IMG/VR virus record: IMGVR_UViG_3300028030_000005
Location: 33,646 to 97,645 of that record
Direction: 5' to 3' (one strand)
DNA length: 64,000 nt
DNA from: a virus
Shown here: piece by piece, positions 35,717 to 41,656 of the stretch
How the letters are laid out: each line of letters begins with the position of its first letter
Numbering within the stretch: the stretch's first letter is position 1
The notes under the pieces: generated by a model
Seen by the model: the letters and a program-made list of their open reading frames with translations, nothing else
Database searches by the model: none
Told to the model about the DNA's origin: nothing
Program-made: the position numbers and the translations under genes

Positions 35717-35740
35717 CGATGTAATTTTTGTATAAAGATA
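35717..35740 (-). promoter_or_regulatory. Late-type promoter-leader element, variant copy 3
   Basis: Minus strand TATCTTTA (35740-35733), then TACAAAAATTACAT and CG before the ATG at 35716. The ACAAAAATTACAT part is the same as before the genes at 2528 and 8110. A TGG rather than TTG lies 20 bases upstream. Confidence 0.5.
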
Positions 35741-35749
35741 CTAATTTTT

Positions 35750-36103
35750 CTAATAACCTGCCACCGACGAGATGATTGGTTTGTTCTCGTCTTTATCCCA
35801 TAGAATTTTCTTAGTTTGACGTGTGATGCGTTGGATTGTATTTACTTTACGAGCTAACTTGCTATCAAACACAGCATATATTTGCCATTGTTTGTATTTA
35901 CCGTTTAGTAATTCAACTAATGCTTGTCGTATGTTGGTTGGTGCTGAATTATCATAAGTTACGGTAAGGTCGTGTAGTGTATATTTAACATCAGACACAG
36001 CTACTTGTACAATTACATTTCCTTCATTATCTACTATATTATATAGTGTTGATTTCGATTTCTTTCCAGATACTACATCAAATGCTATTGCTGTTAGATT
36101 CAT
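35750..36103 (-). CDS. Hypothetical head-module protein (117 aa)
   Basis: 117 residues, beta-rich N-terminal half (NLTAIAFDVVSG, EGNVIVQVAVSDVKYTLHDLTVTYD) and a basic helical end (ARKVNTIQRITRQTKKILWDKDEN). Overlaps the upstream gene by 26 bases. No family recognised. Confidence 0.65.
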   Translation of the reverse strand: MNLTAIAFDVVSGKKSKSTLYNIVDNEGNVIVQVAVSDVKYTLHDLTVTYDNSAPTNIRQALVELLNGKYKQWQIYAVFDSKLARKVNTIQRITRQTKKILWDKDENKPIISSVAGY

Positions 36104-36419
36104 TGATTATTTGTTTTGCAAGTTTTGTGAATTTCTTTTTAGCGTTTTTCATATTTAACGCTTGAACGTATAGCATTTTCGGGTCATAAGTTACTTTATG
36201 ACTGACCTTTCTCGTCCCCTTATCAAAATCTGGTTTGACGACAGTTTCGTCGAACTCTACTTTCGATATTCTACCAGTCTCAATGCTCATCTGAAACAAC
36301 GTTAGTCCCTTACGTAATCGTATAGACCCTATGTGCTTTTGTTGCTTCTTTTGTTCTGCTTTTTTAACAAATTCGGTCGGCGTTTTTTCATCGACCACTT
36401 TTACTCCGAGTTGTTTCAT
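36078..36419 (-). CDS. Hypothetical basic protein (113 aa)
   Basis: Lysine-rich protein with a central beta part (GLTLFQMSIETGRISKVEFDE) and a basic helical end (KNAKKKFTKLAKQIINES). First gene downstream of the operator-type promoter at 36433-36463. No family recognised. Confidence 0.65.
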   Translation of the reverse strand: MKQLGVKVVDEKTPTEFVKKAEQKKQQKHIGSIRLRKGLTLFQMSIETGRISKVEFDETVVKPDFDKGTRKVSHKVTYDPKMLYVQALNMKNAKKKFTKLAKQIINESNSNSI

Positions 36420-36432
36420 AAGATATTTTTTC

Positions 36433-36463
36433 TAAACATACTCAATCGTTATCTTTTTTGCAA
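36433..36463 (-). promoter_or_regulatory. Operator-type promoter P0
   Basis: Minus strand TTG (36463-36461), 20 bases, TATGTTTA (36440-36433), 14 bases before the ATG at 36419. The spacer holds AAAGATA at the same place as in P1-P8, giving AAAGATA-N9-TATGTTT with one mismatch in the dyad. It is the only copy of this class inside the structural half, right after a terminator. Confidence 0.65.
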
Positions 36464-36464
36464 C

Positions 36465-36494
36465 AAAAAACCTTACAAATTTTCATCTGTAAGG
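36465..36494 (-). terminator. Rho-independent terminator after the 36529 gene
   Basis: Minus-strand stem CCTTACA / TGTAAGG around a nine-to-ten base loop, followed by TTTTTTG. It lies between the gene ending at 36529 and promoter P0. Confidence 0.75.
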
Positions 36495-36528
36495 CTCTTG
36501 TTAACCAAAAAATAATAATTATGAAAAA

Positions 36529-36861
36529 CTATTTACTTTCCTGATGACGTTTGATTGTCATTTCTCTTAATTCTGCTACTTGTTTTGGAACTTTAACAAC
36601 GTCTCCTACTTTTTTACCTTGACGCTTCAATTCTCCAACAGCATCGAGCTCAAAATCCAACTCAGTTAATTTGATTTCGACTAACTCTTGTGATGTTATT
36701 TTCTTGTTGAGTAGGTCGTTTTTTGTTGCTTCAAGCATTCCGACAATATAGACATCATCAACAGGTTGTCTTGTATTGATTCCTATTGTCATTTCTCCAG
36801 TTTTCTTTTGAGTGATTACTATCTTTATCACTTCATCTTGTGCTAATTCTACTTTTGACAT
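36529..36861 (-). CDS. Hypothetical protein (110 aa)
   Basis: Soluble alpha/beta protein: strands KIVITQKKTGEMTIGIN, then helices (MLEATKNDLLNKKI) and a charged end (KQVAELREMTIKRHQESK). Stand-alone transcription unit, with its own promoter (36884-36914) and terminator (36465-36494), which suggests strong or separately timed expression. No family recognised. Confidence 0.7.
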   Translation of the reverse strand: MSKVELAQDEVIKIVITQKKTGEMTIGINTRQPVDDVYIVGMLEATKNDLLNKKITSQELVEIKLTELDFELDAVGELKRQGKKVGDVVKVPKQVAELREMTIKRHQESK

Positions 36862-36883
36862 ATTTACAGTTTTTAAATTTTGT

Positions 36884-36914
36884 TAAATATACAACTTTAA
36901 TATGTTTTACACAA
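36884..36914 (-). promoter_or_regulatory. Bacteroidota-type promoter for the 36861 gene
   Basis: Minus strand TTG (36914-36912), 20 bases, TATATTTA (36891-36884), 22 bases before the ATG. No AAAGATA half-site, so it belongs to the second promoter class with 20653 and 24622. Confidence 0.65.
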
Positions 36915-36940
36915 CAAAAAATCCCCACCGAAGTGGGGAT
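36915..36940 (-). terminator. Strong rho-independent terminator
   Basis: Minus strand ATCCCCAC-TTCG-GTGGGGAT followed by TTTTTG: an eight-pair stem with a stable TTCG tetraloop. It ends the operon 38141-37064 and lies just before the next promoter. Confidence 0.9.
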
Positions 36941-36948
36941 AAGTTCTC

Positions 36949-37053
36949 ATATAGGTGCCTTTTAACGCTCCACGAATCCTTACGAACTCATATAGGTGCC
37001 TTTTAACGCTCCACAATCCCGAAGGATTATATAGGTGCCTTTTAACGCTCCAC
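36949..37053. repeat. Three 25-bp direct repeats, about 40-bp period
   Basis: Units at 36949-36973, 36990-37014 and 37029-37053, each ATATAGGTGCC-TTTTAACGCTCCAC, identical over 25 bases, with 16- and 14-base spacers. The second spacer is itself a small hairpin (AATCC-CGAA-GGATT). They lie in the 3' untranslated part of the 37064-38141 operon, just before the strong terminator. On the minus strand each unit can form a short GGaGC/GCaCC hairpin. Purpose unknown; protein-binding, packaging or recombination site are options. Confidence 0.85.
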
Positions 37054-37063
37054 GAGAGATGTC

Positions 37064-37759
37064 TTAAATAGGTTTATATGATATTGTTTTTGCACCGCCC
37101 TGGCCTATATTATGTAATCCAAACATCCAAAATTTATATAGGTGGTCTGTTGTGTAAATTTGTTTTTGAGTTGCTTTATCTATTGCAACGATTCGTAATG
37201 CAAATCGTTGTCCTTGATAGATTTTCGTGTTTCCTTCGTCTATATAATAATTTCCTCGCTCTCCTTTCATTGAAGGGAAGTCGTCTTTAAAATATTTTTC
37301 TTGATGAAAATCGAATGAAAATGACGCCGACGGAATGTTGAATTTATTTGGTCTTTGTGCTACACTTGCTACGTTTGTGTCGTGTTTCCATCCTGCACGT
37401 CTTTGTCTATCGTTTTTTACTCCTAAATACTCATATCGTCTCCACCTATCAACAGCAATCTTAATATCTATGTCGTCTGATTTCAATTTTTTGACGATAT
37501 CGAAATTTTTAATCAATAAAGAAGGTAATAGTAAGTTAATTTCAGGAGTGCTTTCGAGTTCTTTGTAATTTTCTTTACTCCACTTCATTTCAATCTCAAT
37601 ATCGTTCAACTGCTCATACATTCCTCCTGATATACTATCAATGATGTAATTTAAAGCACGTTCGTTGTTTTCAGACAATTCTTGTGTTGTTGCTGCCGTT
37701 ATTGACGAAATTGCTGATATCGTATCGGTTATCTTTTTTATCAATTGCTTATCTGCCAT
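37064..37759 (-). CDS. Putative head/virion structural protein
   Basis: About 231 residues from ATG 37759 (a TTG one codon upstream is also open). Helical N-terminus (KKITDTISAISSITAATTQEL), beta-rich C-terminus (FALRIVAIDKATQKQIYTTD, LYKFWMFGLHNIGQGGA). It abuts the next small gene and ends before a repeat array and a strong terminator. Looks like a virion protein by composition and context; no family recognised. Confidence 0.68.
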   Translation of the reverse strand: MADKQLIKKITDTISAISSITAATTQELSENNERALNYIIDSISGGMYEQLNDIEIEMKWSKENYKELESTPEINLLLPSLLIKNFDIVKKLKSDDIDIKIAVDRWRRYEYLGVKNDRQRRAGWKHDTNVASVAQRPNKFNIPSASFSFDFHQEKYFKDDFPSMKGERGNYYIDEGNTKIYQGQRFALRIVAIDKATQKQIYTTDHLYKFWMFGLHNIGQGGAKTISYKPI

Positions 37760-37763
37760 CAAA

Positions 37764-38141
37764 TTATCGTTTTACTACTACAATTATTTGAACCTTTCCT
37801 TGAGTTGACCAGTTGACATTTGAAATGTCTAATAACAAATATCGTCCTGTAATATCGTTACCCAAATCATATTTTGCAGACATATTATCTGACATTGTGA
37901 TTGTACTGGTCGCAGATACCTGGTCTGCTTGTCCGAGAATATTGCTCTGTTTTATCACAATTTGTCCTGATTGTCCAGAAGTTGCTTGTGGAAGTACTTG
38001 AACAGATGCTTTGCTAAATCCTAACATATCTACAAACAATTCTCCTCCTGCAAATCCGTCAGTCAAGTCGATATCAAATATCACTTGTTTTGCAACATTA
38101 GTATCGTGATGATGTATTTTGTGTTTTTTTATGGAACCCAT
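37764..38141 (-). CDS. Putative small structural (decoration-like) protein
   Basis: 125 residues, nearly all beta: VIFDIDLTDGFAGGELFVDML, ASVQVLPQATSGQSGQIVI, ending GKVQIIVVVKR. The N-terminus has KKHKIHHHDTNV, a His-rich stretch also seen as a KHDTNVASV-like segment in the following gene, hinting at related or interacting products. Resembles capsid decoration or fibre-base proteins by composition only. Confidence 0.62.
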   Translation of the reverse strand: MGSIKKHKIHHHDTNVAKQVIFDIDLTDGFAGGELFVDMLGFSKASVQVLPQATSGQSGQIVIKQSNILGQADQVSATSTITMSDNMSAKYDLGNDITGRYLLLDISNVNWSTQGKVQIIVVVKR

Positions 38142-38182
38142 TGTGATTGATTAATGATGTAAATATCTGTCTTTTTTTTCAA

Positions 38183-38220
38183 ATAAAAAAGCGTGCTACA
38201 TAAATGTAAACACGCTTTTG
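38183..38220 (-). terminator. Terminator of the tRNA/tmRNA operon
   Basis: Stem AAAAGCGTG / CACGCTTTT around a 15-base loop, with TTTTTT following on the minus strand and a shorter T run on the plus strand. About 40 bases after tRNA-fMet and before the gene at 38141. Confidence 0.85.
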
Positions 38221-38261
38221 ACCGAGACCTATAACAATGCTGTGCTGATATTGCACTGTTG

Positions 38262-38335
38262 TAGCAGGGGCCGGACTCGAACCGACGACCTTGAGATTAT
38301 GAAACTCACGAGCTAACCATCTGCTCTACCCTGCG
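38262..38335 (-). tRNA. tRNA-fMet (CAT), initiator type
   Basis: 74 nt to the discriminator A; CCA is not encoded (CAA follows). Acceptor CGCAGGG/CCCTGCT pairs except C1xU72. D stem GAGC/GCTC gives A11-U24, loop with GG. Anticodon loop TTCATAA with CAT. Variable AGGTC, T arm GTCGG-TTCGAGT-CCGGC. The unpaired 1-72 position and A11-U24 are initiator hallmarks, and D, variable and T arms closely follow bacterial initiator tRNA. However, the three G-C pairs that normally end the initiator anticodon stem are missing: 29-31/39-41 are A-U, G-C, UxU. Six bases from the tmRNA 3' end, so co-processed. Confidence 0.9.
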
Positions 38336-38340
38336 ATGTG

Positions 38341-38630
38341 TGGAGATGCTGGGATTCGAACCCAGGTCCCGTACAATTTGCAAATCAAAGTTTTATACAG
38401 CTTAATAGGGCCGACTGACGTCGTGATTTCCACCAGTTAGTTTTGTGAAAACTAACAAAACGTATTGTTCTCTACGCAGCTATCAACTCTGTTGATGTGT
38501 TCATTTTATGAACAATAAATCTGCTTTTGTTACTATTATTGCCAGTTATTTTAATTCACCGTACTTTTTAACGAGAGCTACCTCGGCTGAACTTTGAATT
38601 ACTCGTTGCAGGTCAATGCCGTACATCCCC
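38341..38630 (-). ncRNA. ssrA: tmRNA (ssrA) with abnormal tag-coding region
   Basis: 290 nt. Ends pair as a tRNA-like acceptor: GGGGATG (38630-38624) with CATCTCC (38348-38342), all seven pairs with G3-U70, the alanine identity pair. TACGGCATTGAC follows the 5' strand as in bacterial tmRNA, and a T arm CTGGG-TTCGAAT-CCCAG precedes the 3' strand. Helix P2 is visible: TCAAAGTT (38597-38590) with AACTTTGA (38392-38385). Two further hairpins, TGTTCAT/ATGAACA and GTTAGTTTT/AAAACTAAC, fit the pseudoknot region. The likely resume site GGT-GAA (38560) reads only G-E-L-K before TAA. No short frame ends in the usual LAA degron. CCA is not encoded. Confidence 0.9.
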
Positions 38631-38898
38631 ATATGTTAATGAACTATTATTTGGAAATTTGGTGGTGTACTCGCGAATGACTACACCACCTTATTTCCTA
38701 TCAAACACAAAACTATATCAATCCGGTATCTGCTTTATGTTTGATAACCATTGCCGTACTGTTTCTGTTACTTTACACTTCACCACAACGCTCCGTGTAA
38801 TAACGTTTCTGTTCCAGTTGCTACCAGCTAAACGTGTCTATTGTTGTGGCTCACCACGCGTCGCTCAAGTAGCTAAGAATTAACGGTTGGTTTTCTCG
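38631..38898 (-). other. Structured intergenic stretch between tRNA-Ile and tmRNA
   Basis: No convincing gene in 268 bases. It holds a strong hairpin GGTGGTGTA/TACACCACC (38661-38690) just upstream of the tmRNA, a nine-base inverted repeat TATCAAACA/TGTTTGATA (38699-38747), and a small GTGG-TGAG-CCAC hairpin. A 39-40 codon open frame on the minus strand ends ETVRQWLSNIKQIPD at 38718, but its first usable start is a GTG at 38786. Could be a leader or spacer for RNA processing, a separate small RNA, or a gene remnant. Confidence 0.5.
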
Positions 38899-38971
38899 TG
38901 TTGTGAGTAGGACTCGAACCTACGACCTCGTCCATATCAGGGACGCGCTCTACCAACTAAGCTATCACAAC
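38899..38971 (-). tRNA. tRNA-Ile (GAT)
   Basis: 73 nt to the discriminator A. Acceptor GTTGTGA/TCACAAC, D stem GCTT/GAGC with TTGGT loop, anticodon stem CGTCC/GGACG perfect, loop CTGATAT with GAT, variable AGGTC, T arm GTAGG-TTCGAGT-CCTAC. All stems pair and the invariant bases are present, so it should be functional. CCA not encoded. It reads ATC/ATT codons, frequent in this AT-rich genome. Confidence 0.96.
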
Positions 38972-39039
38972 CCCCATCCACATTTTAACGTCACAGAGTT
39001 ATCAACTCCCCTTAATCATTTGGATGATTTGATTGTTTC

Positions 39040-39228
39040 TTATTCAAACGTTGCTTTGAGATGATTTATATAATCAATACTCGTATGCATCGTTTTTGCT
39101 ATTTGTTCCGGCGTATATCCGATTTTTTCGAATTCTACTACCGATAAATAATCTCCGTATAATTTGGATTGTTCAGTTTCTTGCAACCAAGCATCCTCTC
39201 CTTTATCCTTTGTTTTTTGATTTGACAT
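39040..39228 (-). CDS. Small helix-turn-helix protein (62 aa)
   Basis: Residues about 36-58, IGYTPEQIAKTMHTSIDYINHL, form a helix-turn-helix: 'IA+TM' first helix, turn, 'SIDYINHL' recognition helix. The N-terminus is polar and charged. It is the first gene behind operator-type promoter P1 and heads the RNA operon, so it could bind the dyad in its own promoter (inference). The HTH could alternatively belong to a DNA-packaging or sigma-like adaptor. Confidence 0.68.
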   Translation of the reverse strand: MSNQKTKDKGEDAWLQETEQSKLYGDYLSVVEFEKIGYTPEQIAKTMHTSIDYINHLKATFE

Positions 39229-39251
39229 AACTCTCGGTTTTAATTACATTG

Positions 39252-39282
39252 TAAAGATACTCAATTTATATCTCTTAGACAA
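39252..39282 (-). promoter_or_regulatory. Operator-type promoter P1
   Basis: Minus strand TTG (39282-39280), 20 bases, TATCTTTA (39259-39252), ahead of the HTH gene at 39228 and the tRNA/tmRNA operon. The dyad is AGAGATA-N9-TATCTTT (one mismatch). Confidence 0.75.
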
Positions 39283-39294
39283 CGATTTCGATGA

Positions 39295-40965
39295 TTATTT
39301 TGAAAATCCTATGTAGTTTTCGAAGTAAGTACGCTGTTCGTCGTCAGTTAAGTCTAATTCTCCTTCCCAATGCTTTTTGTACATCAATGCCTTACTCGCT
39401 AACTTGTTCGGCCCTATTTCACTGAGCAATCTCATCGGAAACTGTACTCCATAACCACGATTATTCTCATTATTATAAAAATCCTTAAATGCTTTCTCTG
39501 CATCGTCTGCATCTTGTTGCGTTACAGTGTAGCTCCCGATATAAGGATTCTCTGTTATAGTTTTCCCCACAGAATCTTTAAATTTTTGAACAATCCTTTC
39601 AACAGCATCTCTTTCGGCCATAAATCCATATCTCATCCAAACATATCCACCCAAATCGATATTTGCACTGACATCGATTTTCTTAACACCAATATTTTTG
39701 TATTGCTCATACCAAATTTTGAATAATTTTTTACCAAACCCCTTTCCTTTGAAATTATCGTCTTTGATTTTGAAATATTGATGATATACGCTAATCTTAT
39801 CTGGGCGACGACTCGCATAGAATTGACGTACTATTCTTACTTTATCATTTTCTATTTCGAATTTAAGATATGTGTCTCCAACGCTATCTACTCCTGTCGC
39901 AATATCGAATTCAGTATCGATGTCACCAAAAGATTGTTTAAGTAGATTTTGAGTTTCCGATATCAATTTATCGAAATTGAGTTTACCAAACTTTTCGTCA
40001 AATTCGATGTCCTTTAATCTGTCGTTGTATGCTTGTTCTCGCTTTTGCTCAAATATTTCTCCAGGATATCCAGATATATCTGTCGGCACTCCGTTTACGT
40101 AGAAAATTACTTTGTGATTTTTTTCTATCTCTCGCTTTCTTTGCCAAGACATTGGTGGTTGGTCCTCAGGTTCAGATTGTCCTTTGTAAATTGAACTCAG
40201 TTTTCGTCGTGTACGTTTTCCGTCGTTTGTGACTAATTCCAACCACTCTCCTCGTGGATGAATGTATCGAATTTTTGCAGGTATTTCTTGTGACTTCGTT
40301 TTGATTGTCACTTCGTCTCCGACCGATATTTGCGATATGCTTTCAACTTTTGTTAGTCCTGTAGATTGTGGCTTTTTCTTTACTTCTGGTATATGTTTGT
40401 GAAACGACATTTGTTTATTCCACTCATTGCTATTTGTACGTGGAAGTTTTAACTGATACCCTTCAGGATATGTATAACTATTACGATTCCCGGTATCAAA
40501 TAGTTTGATGAATTTTGCTAATATGTAGTCACTACCGATGTCAGTTATTTTGAGATTTCCTTTCATCTGGTATGTGTCACCTGTACTCCATCCTTTGAAC
40601 TTTGCGTCGATGACATCTCCTACCTTCATTTGATTTTCATACTCATTCTGCTTTATAAATGAAGTCGCTTTTTCGTCATCATCAACTTTTTTGACATATA
40701 CTGTCTTGACATAAGCTACTCCGTTCTTATTGATGATTTGTCGCTTGACAGGAGTTAAATTTGCGATGTTTCTTTGCTTACTGAGTAAATCGAGAGCTTG
40801 TGGTAGTGATTGAAATGCTTTTTCGAGCTCATCTATTGTGTAAAATCTCGGTAAGTCTCCGAGATTTCTCAGAGACTTAGCGATTTGTTTTGCATCTGCT
40901 ACTTCACCGTCCAGTGAAACGTATTCAGCTAATTTTAGACGGGATTTTATCGTTTTTTCATCCAT
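39295..40965 (-). CDS. Multidomain protein with C-terminal GNAT-like domain
   Basis: 556 residues. N-terminal helical part with DELEKAFQSLPQAL, close in wording to the portal's LEKAFQS segment, then RQIINKNGVAYVKTVYVKK. A beta-rich centre (about 90-270) has two KOW/Tudor-like stretches (VGDVIDAKFKGWS, VGDEVTIKTK). About 330-470 contains a GNAT acetyltransferase-like core: FKGKGFGKKLFKIWYEQY (the acetyl-CoA loop R/QxxGxG/A equivalent is GKGFGK) and GYVWMRYGF. Separate promoter at 40981. Possibly packaged or head-associated; the acceptor is unknown. Confidence 0.7.
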   Translation of the reverse strand: MDEKTIKSRLKLAEYVSLDGEVADAKQIAKSLRNLGDLPRFYTIDELEKAFQSLPQALDLLSKQRNIANLTPVKRQIINKNGVAYVKTVYVKKVDDDEKATSFIKQNEYENQMKVGDVIDAKFKGWSTGDTYQMKGNLKITDIGSDYILAKFIKLFDTGNRNSYTYPEGYQLKLPRTNSNEWNKQMSFHKHIPEVKKKPQSTGLTKVESISQISVGDEVTIKTKSQEIPAKIRYIHPRGEWLELVTNDGKRTRRKLSSIYKGQSEPEDQPPMSWQRKREIEKNHKVIFYVNGVPTDISGYPGEIFEQKREQAYNDRLKDIEFDEKFGKLNFDKLISETQNLLKQSFGDIDTEFDIATGVDSVGDTYLKFEIENDKVRIVRQFYASRRPDKISVYHQYFKIKDDNFKGKGFGKKLFKIWYEQYKNIGVKKIDVSANIDLGGYVWMRYGFMAERDAVERIVQKFKDSVGKTITENPYIGSYTVTQQDADDAEKAFKDFYNNENNRGYGVQFPMRLLSEIGPNKLASKALMYKKHWEGELDLTDDEQRTYFENYIGFSK

Positions 40966-40980
40966 TGATAAATTTTTTGA

Positions 40981-41011
40981 TAAAGGTACTTAAAATTGAT
41001 ATCTATTCCAA
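40981..41011 (-). promoter_or_regulatory. Bacteroidota-type promoter for the GNAT-domain gene
   Basis: Minus strand TTG (41011-41009), 20 bases, TACCTTTA (40988-40981), followed by TCAAAAAATTTATCA and the ATG at 40965. The AAAGATA half-site is absent and the leader resembles the late-type ACAAAAATTACAT leaders. It overlaps the end of the upstream membrane gene. Confidence 0.6.
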
Positions 41012-41215
41012 CCACTCTATTACTGCTATCCAAAATTGTCCTACAATTACCATTAGTATAATCATCGGAAATATCCAAACAACATATAACATCAGATACA
41101 GTAATTCGTGTTTAAATATAGATACTACAATCGGTGCTGTCGCAATCGCTATTTCGATTAATAAAAAGAATACGATTGCTGTGAATGAGATGAGATTGTG
41201 AATGTAATGTTTCAT
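41003..41215 (-). CDS. Membrane protein (70 aa, two spans)
   Basis: Hydrophobic stretches SFTAIVFFLLIEIAIATAPIVV and LYLMLYVVWIFPMIILMVIVG, ending FWIAVIEWLE: a two-pass hairpin. Three bases after the stop of the next membrane gene. No family recognised. Confidence 0.68.
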   Translation of the reverse strand: MKHYIHNLISFTAIVFFLLIEIAIATAPIVVSIFKHELLYLMLYVVWIFPMIILMVIVGQFWIAVIEWLE

Positions 41216-41218
41216 TGG

Positions 41219-41638
41219 TTATTTTATTTCTATCATATTGTCATAATGTGGATATATCGACGATAGGTAGATATATTTGATACTATTCCCTTCGGTTTCT
41301 GCTAAAAGTGCTACTGGATGTGACCACGAAAACGGTCTGTATATTGCTGCACTGACCATCCATTCATTATCCACTTTCTTATATGAAGCATATCCGATTA
41401 CTTCAGAGAATCCACCACTATCGATTCTTTTGGTAAGTAGAGCAACTTCGTCAGTTGGATTTTCAATAAAGTCCGGCAACATTCCTTCTAACTTAATCGA
41501 AATTAAGATTTTGTCTTTTGTCCAGGTTATTACCGGTAATTTTCTTTTTACAGGATTTTCCCTTGTTCTTGAAATTACATACATTGTTGTGATTGCGATT
41601 ACTAAAATCGTCAGTACTAAAATCTCTGTGTTTGTCAT
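41219..41638 (-). CDS. Membrane-anchored protein (139 aa)
   Basis: One N-terminal span (ILVLTILVIAITTMYVI) followed by RTRENPVKRK and a soluble beta-rich domain (ILISIKLEGMLPDF, EVIGYASYKKVDNEWMVSAAIYR). Topology like a small periplasmic or cytoplasmic anchored domain. Adjacent to another membrane gene, suggesting a joint membrane function. No family recognised. Confidence 0.68.
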   Translation of the reverse strand: MTNTEILVLTILVIAITTMYVISRTRENPVKRKLPVITWTKDKILISIKLEGMLPDFIENPTDEVALLTKRIDSGGFSEVIGYASYKKVDNEWMVSAAIYRPFSWSHPVALLAETEGNSIKYIYLSSIYPHYDNMIEIK

Positions 41639-41656
41639 AACTATTATTTTTATTGG

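Noticed and set aside
36949-37053. CRISPR array
   Set aside because: Only three repeats, spacers of 14-16 bases and no cas genes; spacers are shorter than any functional CRISPR spacer.
38341-38400. Ordinary tRNA-Cys (GCA loop) near 38375
   Set aside because: T arm and acceptor end look tRNA-like but no anticodon stem can be formed around GCA; the missing 5' half lies 230 bases away, which led to the tmRNA.
38659-38883. Plus-strand open frame of 74 codons across the RNA operon
   Set aside because: It runs against the direction of all genes, crosses hairpins, and has no leader or family resemblance; likely a chance frame.
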